A stretch of 8,031 nt of DNA from an uncultured Eubacteriales bacterium (GTDB lineage Bacteria > Bacillota > Clostridia > UBA1381 > UBA9506). The notes beneath the pieces are model-generated. The model did no database searches. It was not told where the DNA came from and saw only the letters and a list, made by a program, of their open reading frames with translations. This document shows positions 1 through 5,136 of the stretch, one piece after another; position 1 is the first letter of the stretch, and each line of letters begins with the position of its first letter. The translations under genes were made by a program, and so were the position numbers. The stretch lies in NCBI GenBank assembly GCA_902478395.1, contig CABSKZ010000118.1:1-8031 (forward strand), read 5' to 3'.

Positions 1-318
1 AAGAAAGATGAAACAACAAAAACAGCTTGTTGCTGCAACGGTAGCTGTGAGGTGAAAGAGCCGGAAAAGGTTTCGGGAAACATTAAAAATATAAAGGTGC
101 TTGGCGCAGGCTGTGCAAGCTGTCATAAGCAGTACGAGAATGTAAAAGAAGCCGTATCTAATATTGGCTTAAATGTTGAGATTGAATATATCACGGATAT
201 GGAAAAGGTTATGACCTATGGTGTAATGAGTATGCCAGCAATCGTTGTCAATGATAAGGTTGTGTCAATGGGCAAGGTATTAAAAGTATCAGAGTTAGAA
301 AGTTTACTGAAAAAATGA
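1..318 (+). CDS. Thioredoxin-family small redox protein, 5' truncated by window
   Basis: The frame is open from base 1, so the gene starts upstream; the GTG at 52 is internal. The visible 105 residues begin with a lysine-rich segment and a CCC-N-G-S-C cluster (visible residues 10-16). A small thioredoxin fold follows with the active motif GAGCASC (CxxC at 38 and 41) and a cis-proline motif SMPA near the C-terminal third. This matches the MTH895/TM0996-like redox-active disulfide family. Family members with this cysteine-rich N-terminus commonly sit beside ArsR regulators and ArsP-type permeases, so a role in arsenic or metal stress is likely but inferred, since the neighbours are not visible. 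The stop codon overlaps the next start (ATGA), suggesting translational coupling with the KTR gene. Confidence 0.85.
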   Translation, partial: KKDETTKTACCCNGSCEVKEPEKVSGNIKNIKVLGAGCASCHKQYENVKEAVSNIGLNVEIEYITDMEKVMTYGVMSMPAIVVNDKVVSMGKVLKVSELESLLKK

Positions 319-500
319 ATACTAAAATAGGAAATACTGAATGGATAAAATGTCCCGTATGTGGAAATAAAACCCGTGATAAAATTCGTACAGACACCAT
401 TATCAAAAACTTCCCCTTATTTTGTCCTAAGTGCAAAAAGGAAAGTTTGATAAATGTTGAAAGTCTGACGGTAAAAGTCATTGAGCAATCTCAAAAATAA
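315..500 (+). CDS. Cysteine-rich KTR domain protein, copy 1
   Basis: This 61-residue protein has two CPxC knuckles (CPVC near residue 14 and CPKC near residue 38) that should form a zinc ribbon. It also has the family signature N-K-T-R and the N-F-P-L-F stretch. It matches the Tn916 Orf6 type of small protein that follows cargo genes in many conjugative transposons; its function is unknown. The ATG lies inside the stop of the thioredoxin gene (ATGA) with no strong ribosome site, so it is probably made by coupled re-initiation. Compared with copy 2 its C-terminus is shorter: the usual EPDAKTQ-like tail is missing from the protein, but a related DNA tail survives after the stop at 522-545. Confidence 0.8.
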   Translation: MNTKIGNTEWIKCPVCGNKTRDKIRTDTIIKNFPLFCPKCKKESLINVESLTVKVIEQSQK

Positions 501-538
501 AAATTAACACCTACAATCATAGAGCCTGACGCAAGACG

Positions 539-577
539 CAGAGCCTAATATTACGATAACTTATGTTATCGGCTCTG
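539..577 (+). other. Hairpin after KTR copy 1
   Basis: CGATAAC (554-560) and GTTATCG (565-571) form a perfect 7-bp stem with a TTAT loop. It is extended outward by CAGAGC (539-544) with GCTCTG (572-577) across a bulge. There is no clear T-run, so this is a terminator relic or processing hairpin. It resembles the terminator after KTR copy 2 at 852-894, which uses related arm sequences. Confidence 0.5.
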
Positions 578-639
578 TGTCGTTGACAGGAATATCCTGA
601 AATAAAAGCGTCAAACTATATGATGTTGAGGTGAAATAT

Positions 640-837
640 ATGCAAAATGAAAATAGCGAATGGGTGTTATGTCCGATATGCAATAATAAAACACGGACAA
701 AGCTCCGTAAAGATACGGAATTAAAGAATTTTCCTTTATTCTGTCCTAAATGTAAAAATGAAACATTGGTAAATGCCAAACAATTTAATATTGAAGTTAT
801 AAAAGAGCCAGACGCAAAGACGCAGGAGCCTAATTAA
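640..837 (+). CDS. Cysteine-rich KTR domain protein, copy 2 (Tn916 Orf6-like)
   Basis: This 65-residue predicted zinc-ribbon protein has CPIC and CPKC knuckles, the NKTR signature, the NFPLF motif and the family C-terminal tail EPDAKTQ. The ATG at 640 is chosen because GAGGTG (628-633) lies 6 bases upstream; the in-frame GTG at 631 is part of that ribosome site. About 29 of 46 aligned core residues equal copy 1, so the two are duplicates or separately acquired relatives. Function is unknown. In Tn916 the homologous orf6 lies just after tet(M), so these genes appear to travel with cargo. The gene is closed by stacked terminators at 852-999. Confidence 0.8.
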   Translation: MQNENSEWVLCPICNNKTRTKLRKDTELKNFPLFCPKCKNETLVNAKQFNIEVIKEPDAKTQEPN

Positions 838-851
838 CTGTAAAGACGCAG

Positions 852-894
852 AGCCGATAATTTGAGGTACATCTCAGGTTATCGGCTATTTTTT
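852..894 (+). terminator. Rho-independent terminator after KTR copy 2
   Basis: AGCCGATAA (852-860) pairs perfectly with TTATCGGCT (879-887). An inner TGAG/CTCA pairing (863-866 with 873-876) extends the stem, and six T residues follow at 889-894. Confidence 0.8.
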
Positions 895-901
895 ATATAA
901 C

Positions 902-946
902 AGTCCTGCCAAATAAAAAAAAACGATATTTGGTAGGGCTATTTTG
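902..946 (+). terminator. Second tandem terminator-like hairpin
   Basis: A 14-bp stem pairs 902-915 with 927-940, including two G-U pairs, across an A-rich loop. ATTTTGTT follows. It lies immediately behind the first terminator. Confidence 0.6.
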
Positions 947-961
947 TTATGCCTAAATTTG

Positions 962-999
962 TCCCTCTGAATGTCGTTGATGTTTGGAGGGATTTTTTT
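962..999 (+). terminator. Third terminator-like hairpin
   Basis: TCCCTC (962-967) pairs with GAGGGA (987-992) across a 19-base loop and is followed directly by seven T residues (993-999). The stem is short, so this could also be the switch part of an attenuator. Confidence 0.45.
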
Positions 1000-1314
1000 G
1001 TGTTGGAGTAACAACAGTTCGCTGCTTATCAGAAGCAGCGACTACATACATACAAGCTGTCCGTATTAAAGAATGTACATACTCTTGATACGGATAATCT
1101 CGCTTTTGAATATGATGTAAAAAATCATATCAATAGAATAATAATATCACAAACCCGATTGAGCCATTGTGCTTGGTCGGATTTTTTTGCGTTCTTCAAA
1201 AGTTTTTTTCAGAGAACAGCAAAAATCTTTGGCAGCACAAATTTTTTTGTCGTAGTGTTGCCGGAAAGGGAGAAAAATCACCCGCTTTCGCGGACGCGAA
1301 AGGAGGTGAAACCA
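1000..1314 (+). other. Hairpin-rich leader region before the sigma-like gene
   Basis: I see no gene here, and no Orf9-like repressor on either strand. The region holds: a perfect 9-bp hairpin TCGCTGCTT/AAGCAGCGA (1019-1027 with 1033-1041); a CCGTAT/ATACGG stem (1061-1066 with 1088-1093) with inner AAGA/TCTT pairing; a 7-7-7 palindrome ATATGAT/ATCATAT (1110-1130); and a weak CCGA/TCGG stem (1155-1180) running into seven T residues. Three T7 tracts start at 1182, 1203 and 1242. A weak candidate promoter is TTGATA (1085-1090), 17 bases, GAATAT. The region resembles a transcribed leader with attenuation, by analogy with Tn916 control regions; this is inference. Confidence 0.45.
1285..1306 (+). 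promoter_or_regulatory. Hairpin abutting the ribosome binding site of the sigma-like gene
   Basis: CTTTCGC (1285-1291) pairs with GCGAAAG (1296-1302) over a GGAC loop, a 7-bp stem. It takes in the first two bases of AGGAGG (1301-1306), the ribosome site for the TTG start at 1315. Folding could lower translation of the regulator. Confidence 0.5.
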
Positions 1315-1740
1315 TTGGACAACTCCTTTGAAGAGCATAAACAACATTCTTTCGATTGCTTCTGTAAAAGATTACTCAGAAATGAAATGCGCGATTTTTA
1401 TAAAGAAATGAAACGGCGCAGGAAACACGAGGTATCTTTTTCAGAACTTACGGCAAAAGAGCTTGAGCAGCTTTCAGCTTGCGATACCTATTTCGCAGAC
1501 AGACAGTACATTTTTAATGTGCTGGGTAACGACATATTAGTGCGTAATGAAACAATAGCCGAAGCCTTAAACTCCTTGCCAGAAAACAAGCGGGATATTA
1601 TCTTGCTTTCGTATTTTCTCGATATGACAGACGGGGAAATCGGCGAACAGTTAAATCTGGTACGCTCCACCGTTCAATACAGACGGACAAGCATACTAAG
1701 AGAACTAAAAAAACTTATGGAGGAAAAAGGCAATGAATAG
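1315..1740 (+). CDS. Sigma-70-like regulator of Tn916 Orf7 type
   Basis: The 141-residue protein resembles Tn916 Orf7, a sigma-factor-like regulator of transfer functions. An N-terminal HSFD-x-FCKR segment is followed by an EVSFSEL motif (about residues 39-45). A sigma region-4-like C-terminus spans residues 81-135, with LP-x-NKRDIILLSYFLDMTD leading into a helix-turn-helix (about 105-128). The TTG at 1315 sits 8 bases after AGGAGG (1301-1306). The in-frame GTG at 1306 would give an N-terminus closer to remembered relatives (MKP...) but has no spacing to a ribosome site. The frame is open back to 1159, but that part is T-tract-rich and does not look like protein. The 3' end overlaps the HTH gene by 8 bases, so the two form an operon. 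Target promoters within the element are unknown. Confidence 0.8.
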   Translation: MDNSFEEHKQHSFDCFCKRLLRNEMRDFYKEMKRRRKHEVSFSELTAKELEQLSACDTYFADRQYIFNVLGNDILVRNETIAEALNSLPENKRDIILLSYFLDMTDGEIGEQLNLVRSTVQYRRTSILRELKKLMEEKGNE

Positions 1741-1984
1741 TACACAGGCAAAAACAAGTACATCAAAAAATTTGCTTCCGTTCCCGGTCATTGTATCGGC
1801 AGCAGGCGGCGACGCCGACGCTATCAATTATGTATTGAAGTATTATGCCGGATATATCGCCGTACTTTCAATGCGGACGCTGTATGATGAAAACGGCAAT
1901 CCTCATTTGTGCATTGACGACGAATTGCGCCGCAGATTGGAAACGAAGCTCATCACAAACATAACAAAGTTTAGAATAGCTTAA
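1733..1984 (+). CDS. Helix-turn-helix protein of Tn916 Orf8 type
   Basis: The 83-residue protein matches the small conjugative-transposon HTH family typified by Tn916 Orf8. Its key features are LPFPVIVSAAGGDADAIN (residues 15-32), where a helix-turn-helix is expected, then YDENGNPHLCIDDELRRRLE (51-70) and a final TKLI-type helix. The ATG overlaps the end of the sigma-like gene by 8 bases, with GGAGG at the normal distance upstream (GGAGGAAAAAGGCATG-like context). The conserved pairing suggests that the two products act together in regulating the element, possibly as partial sigma-domain proteins; this is inference. A strong stem-loop follows within 5 bases of the stop. Confidence 0.8.
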   Translation: MNSTQAKTSTSKNLLPFPVIVSAAGGDADAINYVLKYYAGYIAVLSMRTLYDENGNPHLCIDDELRRRLETKLITNITKFRIA

Positions 1985-1988
1985 AAAT

Positions 1989-2033
1989 GCCCGTAGGGAG
2001 CGTCTTTCCCTTTCCGCGCTCCCTTTTACGGGC
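1989..2033 (+). terminator. Long stem-loop after the HTH gene
   Basis: GCCCGTA (1989-1995) pairs with TACGGGC (2027-2033), and GGGAGCG (1996-2002) pairs with CGCTCCC (2017-2023). Only a TTT bulge interrupts the 14-bp stem; the loop is 14 bases. The following TATTTG is a weak U-tract, so it may terminate partially or act as a stability element. Confidence 0.65.
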
Positions 2034-2046
2034 TATTTGTCATTCC

Positions 2047-2077
2047 GTCAAAGCACATTTTGAAAATGTGTTTTGAC
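2047..2077. repeat. 31-base near-perfect palindrome (15-bp arms, 1-base centre)
   Basis: The arms 2047-2061 and 2063-2077 are reverse complements except for one G-T pair (2053/2071), around a single G at 2062. The sequence could extrude as a cruciform or fold as an RNA hairpin. It lies just outside the Orf8-type operon. A binding site or structured-RNA role is open. Confidence 0.75.
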
Positions 2078-2440
2078 AGGCTGATAAATGCCGATTGTTC
2101 TTTGACAACGCCCAGCGGGCTGCATAGGCAAACAAACACATTCCGTCCGTGCCGAGCTTTTCAGTAAATGCGCGAAGATACCTTTTAAGGTGGAGCGATA
2201 ACCATTTTTACCGTAATTGCAGATATGGCAGTCTGCAAGCAATGACACACGGGCGTAATAATGATACTCCCGCCTTGAACGCTTCACAGCATTGGGCGGC
2301 TGGACGAGAACCGTGCAGGGGTGAAATTCCCGTGGAGCTTAGCCGGAGCCGTTTGAACTTGCTATACAATGTATTTGTAATAGTGTACTTGCTGTCTTTC
2401 ATAAAATATACTATCTCTTTATGGCAAGGGAGGTATCGGA
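2078..2440. other. Structured, apparently non-coding region
   Basis: Frames across this stretch are short or give low-complexity, unfamily-like products; the 106-codon frame starting at 2149 has no ribosome site. Pairing elements are dense: GCCC/GGGC (2110-2120), ACCTT/AAGGT (2180-2191), TTGCAGA/TCTGCAA (2217-2223 with 2232-2238), CGGG/CCCG (2250-2253 with 2269-2272), CCGCC/GGCGG (2270-2274 with 2295-2299), and a GGG/CCC hairpin near 2318-2331 whose core GTGAAATTCCC recalls one arm of an FMN element. A structured RNA or a DNA processing region (for example a recombinase or transfer site) is possible. No known RNA class is assigned. Confidence 0.4.
2353..2381 (+). promoter_or_regulatory. Candidate sigma-A promoter for the 56-codon gene
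   Basis: TTGAAC (2353-2358) and TGTAAT (2376-2381) are separated by 17 bases. The start codon at 2441 is about 55 bases downstream of the expected transcript start. Confidence 0.45.
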
Positions 2441-2611
2441 ATGAACGACAATATTTCTTATTTAACTGATACGAATAAAATATCCTTAGAAAGAATGAAT
2501 TTTACAGTTATCAATCTTCGCCCAAAGGATTCTGATAAATGCAATGATATAAAAATTGACATTGAAAGAAAACTATTTGATATATTCAAAAAGTATGTCA
2601 AAAAGCATTGA
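2441..2611 (+). CDS. Small 56-residue protein upstream of the recombinase
   Basis: An ATG with an excellent ribosome site (GGGAGG at 2428-2433, 7 bases away) opens a 57-codon frame ending TGA at 2609-2611. The product is charged and soluble, with no signal or membrane segment. It begins MNDNISYL, contains a hydrophobic-plus-basic stretch FTVINLRP (about residues 21-28) and ends in a basic helix (KLFDIFKKYVKKH). I do not recognise the family. Its size and place just before a site-specific recombinase are those of an excisionase or recombination directionality factor, but no winged-helix or MerR-type HTH is evident, so that role is inference only. The recombinase promoter begins within its last codons. 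Confidence 0.7.
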   Translation: MNDNISYLTDTNKISLERMNFTVINLRPKDSDKCNDIKIDIERKLFDIFKKYVKKH

Positions 2612-2636
2612 AATAAAGTTTGCAGCGCGTTATAAT
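2608..2636 (+). promoter_or_regulatory. Strong sigma-A promoter for the recombinase
   Basis: TTGAAA (2608-2613), a 17-base spacer and a perfect TATAAT (2631-2636) lie about 50 bases before the recombinase start. The -35 hexamer overlaps the stop codon of the small upstream gene. Confidence 0.7.
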
Positions 2637-2660
2637 ATGGGTAGTATGGGCGGCTCATAT

Positions 2661-2675
2661 CATAACATCGTTATG
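2661..2675. promoter_or_regulatory. Inverted repeat CATAAC-ATC-GTTATG at the recombinase leader
   Basis: A perfect 6-3-6 inverted repeat lies about 18-32 bases after the predicted transcript start. It touches the ribosome site (GGAGG at 2675-2679). It could be an operator or a translation-controlling hairpin. Confidence 0.45.
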
Positions 2676-2685
2676 GAGGTACACG

Positions 2686-4074
2686 ATGTTTGACGCTATT
2701 TATACAAGACAATCTATTGATAAGGCGGACAGTATATCAGTAGAAAGCCAGCTTGAATATTGCAAATATGAAACACGCGGCAATGCTTATAAAGTATATT
2801 CAGATAAGGGGTACAGCGGTAAGAATACCAATCGTCCCGGTTTTGAAAGTATGATGAATGATATAAAACAAGGCGGCGTTTCAAGAGTTATTGTTTATAA
2901 GCTGGACCGTATCAGCCGTTCTATTTTGGATTTTGCAAATATGATGGATATATTTCAAGAATACAATGTAGAATTTGTTTCATCTACGGAGCGATTTGAT
3001 ACATCAACACCTATCGGACGCGCAATGCTTAATATTTGTATCGTGTTTGCACAGCTTGAACGCGAAACGATACAAAAGCGTGTCGCTGACGCATATTATT
3101 CACGCAGTAAACGAGGTTTCTATATGGGAGGACGTATTCCTTACGGATTTTCAAAGGAGAGTACCGTTATAGACGGAATAAAAACCTCTAAATATGTACC
3201 TATACCGGAAGAAGCCGAACAAATCAAGCTAATGTATTCTATGTATGCCGACGGTAAACATTCGCTTGGTGAAATCATTTCATATTTTAATGAACATGAC
3301 ATCAAACATTTGCGCGGCAGTATGTGGAGTGTGGGTAGAATAAGCGATATGCTCAGAAACCCAATATATGTTATGGCGGACGCTGATGTTTATGATTTTT
3401 TCATAAGTCAGGGTGCAAATGTAATAAATTCTGTTTCGGACTTTACCGGATATAATGCTTGTTACCTTTATCAAGGTAATAAGTCAAAAACCCGAAAACA
3501 GCTTGATTTAACCGATAAGGAAATTGTACTTGCCCCACATCAAGGTATTATCCCGTCAAGCGATTGGATTAAATGCCGTTTGCGCTGTCTGAATAATAGG
3601 CAATCCACACAGACATGCAAAGCAACAACTTCTTGGCTTGTAGGCAAAGTAAAATGTGGAAAATGCGGGTACGGTTTAACTATCGTAAAAGCTAATACAA
3701 AATGGCACAGATATTTTGTTTGTGCGACGTCCCTTGCAACAAAAAAAGCAAATTGCAAAGGAACCGGCGGAACAATCTATGCTGATGTATTAGAAGATTA
3801 TATGTTAAAAGCAATTCGCAATAAGCTCTCAGAGTTCAAAACGCTGTCCTATCAGTCCGAGAAGAAAAACAACCCTAAAATCAATGAAAACAAAATCAGG
3901 TTATCCGAGATTGACAACGAGATTAACGACCTGCTTTCAAAAGTCGTTGGTGCAAATGCCGTCCTTATGGAGTACATAAACAAAAAGGTTGAGCAGTTGG
4001 ACACCGAACGCAAAAATATTCAGGAAGAAATTCTTTTACTTTCTCATAGTCAAAGCATAAAAGATTTTGATTAA
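2686..4074 (+). CDS. Large serine recombinase (element integrase), frame closed early by TAA
   Basis: The 462-residue product has the resolvase/invertase catalytic domain: nucleophile S10 in YTRQS, R8, YKLDRISRS (71-79) with D74, R75 and R78, and R112 before the long E helix (FAQLERETI, 121-129). The recombinase domain follows (PYGF at 152-155, NPIY at 225-228). A four-cysteine zinc ribbon (C324, C327, C346, C357) and a coiled-coil-like stretch (about 395-455) complete it. The ATG at 2686 is 6 bases after GGAGG; the longer in-frame start at 2620 overlaps the promoter and is rejected. Family members such as TndX carry out integration and excision of conjugative transposons by double-strand serine exchange. 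The same frame continues 40 codons past the stop, and that extension resembles the family C-terminus, so the protein is probably truncated. Confidence 0.9.
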   Translation: MFDAIYTRQSIDKADSISVESQLEYCKYETRGNAYKVYSDKGYSGKNTNRPGFESMMNDIKQGGVSRVIVYKLDRISRSILDFANMMDIFQEYNVEFVSSTERFDTSTPIGRAMLNICIVFAQLERETIQKRVADAYYSRSKRGFYMGGRIPYGFSKESTVIDGIKTSKYVPIPEEAEQIKLMYSMYADGKHSLGEIISYFNEHDIKHLRGSMWSVGRISDMLRNPIYVMADADVYDFFISQGANVINSVSDFTGYNACYLYQGNKSKTRKQLDLTDKEIVLAPHQGIIPSSDWIKCRLRCLNNRQSTQTCKATTSWLVGKVKCGKCGYGLTIVKANTKWHRYFVCATSLATKKANCKGTGGTIYADVLEDYMLKAIRNKLSEFKTLSYQSEKKNNPKINENKIRLSEIDNEINDLLSKVVGANAVLMEYINKKVEQLDTERKNIQEEILLLSHSQSIKDFD

Positions 4075-4197
4075 ATATCAAATCATACTGAGTCTTGGGA
4101 AAGTATCAGTTTTGAAGATAAGCAGGCAGTCGTTGACGCACTTATAAAAGTAATACATATTGCCGACGGCAATATAGAGATAACTTGGAACATTTAA
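4072..4197 (+). pseudogene. Detached C-terminal 40 codons of the serine recombinase
   Basis: Directly after the TAA (4072-4074), the same frame stays open for 40 codons to TAA at 4195-4197. It encodes SWESISFEDKQAVVDALIKV and ends in IEITWNI. Large serine recombinases typically end with a WE/FE-x-K-(x)n-VV-x-(x)-LI-x-V segment and a short I-x-W-x-I strand, so this is very likely the original C-terminus. A single C-to-T change (CAA to TAA) would explain the break. The alternatives are an assembly or sequencing error, or readthrough. Confidence 0.8.
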
Positions 4198-4208
4198 GGC
4201 GCCTATGT

Positions 4209-4304
4209 ATGACGCCACTTTTAAGGATATTTTTACTTGTATCTTTCTTATTCGGTGAAGCCCTGGATCGCCTTCAAAGCAGAGTAAAAAAAGTCAATTC
4301 ATAA
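4209..4304 (+). pseudogene. Possible 3' remnant of a chromosomal gene at the junction
   Basis: An open frame ends at TAA 4302-4304, only 9 bases before a strong terminator, which suggests a genuine gene end. The final residues read FGEALDRLQSRVKKVNS; the part before is hydrophobic (LLRIFLLVSFLF). The frame can begin at ATG 4209 but has no ribosome site, so it is more likely the tail of a gene cut by insertion of the element than an independent 31-codon gene. I do not recognise the family. A weak GGCGCC/GACGCC inverted repeat sits at 4198-4216. Confidence 0.35.
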
Positions 4305-4313
4305 TATTAACTG

Positions 4314-4353
4314 AAAAACACATCCCCGATGCTATCATCTGGGATGTGTTTTT
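4314..4353 (+). terminator. Strong rho-independent terminator (bidirectional)
   Basis: A perfect 13-bp stem pairs 4314-4326 with 4341-4353 across a 14-base loop. The arms are AAAAACACATCCC and GGGATGTGTTTTT, giving a T-tract in either direction. Confidence 0.85.
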
Positions 4354-4597
4354 GAAAGAATATAAATGGTACTACAATCCAAAGTCTAAAATAAGCAGAC
4401 AGATATATGATGGGGATAAGAGGCGATTTTAAATTAGTCCTCCAACACAACCGCACATTGTAAAATATGGCGGGAGGATTTCTTACGTCAAAAATGGACA
4501 ACCTGGCGCCATGGTGCTGTCTGTACCACTCACAATGAAAAGTATTTACCAACCGTTGCCGGATTGAAATCTGATTTCAGCCATGTTTAGGATAGAT
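4354..4597. other. No intact gene; possibly decayed coding sequence
   Basis: No frame has both a ribosome site and family-like length. Short protein-like stretches appear in all three plus frames one after another: WYYNPKSKI near 4369, YVKNGQPGAMVLSVPLT near 4484-4535, and KYLPTVAGLKSDFSHV ending near 4590. This pattern suits a frameshifted relic but could be chance. The 81-codon minus frame at 4307-4552 runs through the terminator and is rejected. Confidence 0.3.
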
Positions 4598-4622
4598 AAA
4601 AAACGGGGAAGGGTGCTCCCCG
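4598..4622 (-). terminator. Rho-independent terminator of the DUF6514-like gene
   Basis: Read on the minus strand, CGGGGA (4622-4617) pairs with TCCCCG (4609-4604) over a 7-base loop, followed by six T residues (4603-4598). It lies 66 bases after the stop codon. Confidence 0.8.
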
Positions 4623-4687
4623 CTACACCACTTTATTCTATCCATGTATGGATTTTCAGATAATCCGGGGCATATTTAATGATAGCG

Positions 4688-5044
4688 TTACGATATCGCT
4701 TGTATTGACGTTTCACGGTTTACCAGATCGCCGACTCCCACCGTATCCTGCAAAACTTCCATTAGATGTACTGGGGTAACCTTATTTCTTACCAGCCTAT
4801 CCATGATTTCCTCTGCATCCTTTCGTGTGCAGAATGCATCGTATACCCTGCTATATTCAGGGTTGGCGTCTTCTCCGCCATTACGTTCAAAAAGTACAAT
4901 TTCAATGCCGTACGTACAAAAGCCGATTCCCTCCAGCATGATTTCTTTTTGCAGTAAATAATACTGCAAATGATATCGTTTACTATTTTCCCCACTGTTG
5001 TCATCTACATCTGTCTCTGCATAGAAAGTCCTCGTCAGTTCCAT
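4688..5044 (-). CDS. DUF6514-like protein
   Basis: The 118-residue soluble protein reads MELTRTFYAETDVDD, then RYHLQYYLLQKEI (about 23-35), YGIEIVLFE (45-53) and a C-terminal helical part with KDAEEIMDRLVRNKVTPVHL (75-94). These blocks match my recollection of DUF6514, a family of unknown function widespread in Firmicutes. The start at 5044 is chosen because GGAGGAG lies 4 bases upstream; the longer start at 5062 lies on the far side of that ribosome site. The gene is monocistronic, with its own promoter (5100-5128) and terminator (4598-4622). Three Spo0A boxes upstream suggest expression tied to the end of growth or to sporulation; this is inference. Confidence 0.75.
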   Translation of the reverse strand: MELTRTFYAETDVDDNSGENSKRYHLQYYLLQKEIMLEGIGFCTYGIEIVLFERNGGEDANPEYSRVYDAFCTRKDAEEIMDRLVRNKVTPVHLMEVLQDTVGVGDLVNRETSIQAIS

Positions 5045-5099
5045 AAAACTCCTCCACAACATTTAGTATAAACTTTTTTCATTTCAGCCGGCAAAATAC

Positions 5100-5128
5100 A
5101 TTATATAGGAATCAAAATAAATTTGCAA
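5100..5128 (-). promoter_or_regulatory. Sigma-A promoter of the DUF6514-like gene
   Basis: On the minus strand, TTGCAA (5128-5123), 17 bases, then a perfect TATAAT (5105-5100). A second weaker option nearer the gene is TTGCCG (5094-5089), 18 bases, TATACT (5070-5065). Confidence 0.7.
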
Positions 5129-5136
5129 TCATAAAT

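Larger units (their letters stand above)
1..4208. mobile_element. Right end of a Tn916-like integrative conjugative element
   Basis: The gene order KTR protein, Orf7-like sigma factor, Orf8-like HTH protein, then recombinase follows the tail of Tn916 (orf6, orf7, orf8, xis, int). Here a large serine recombinase replaces the tyrosine integrase and Xis, as in Tn5397 (TndX), and no Orf9 repressor gene is seen between the KTR and sigma genes. The thioredoxin-like gene at the left is probably cargo. The left boundary is outside the window. The right boundary is inferred to lie shortly after the end of the recombinase frame at 4197, because sequence style and gene content change there. The exact attachment site was not identified. 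Confidence 0.8.

Noticed and set aside
583..624. Promoter for KTR copy 2 from TTGACA at 583
   Set aside because: No -10 hexamer lies 16-18 bases downstream; TATGAT at 619 is 30 bases away.
1159..1314. N-terminal extension of the sigma-like protein
   Set aside because: The upstream part is T-tract sequence with a phenylalanine-rich translation, and it contains the ribosome site for the TTG at 1315.
2310..2345. FMN riboswitch
   Set aside because: Only the GCAGGGG-TGAAATTCCC core of one arm is present. The other conserved RFN stems are missing and no riboflavin gene follows.
2149..2469. 106-codon plus-strand gene
   Set aside because: It has no ribosome site, crosses many inverted repeats and overlaps the start of the well-supported small gene at 2441.
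4307..4552. 81-codon minus-strand gene
   Set aside because: It ends inside the strong terminator stem, has no ribosome site and shows no family motif.
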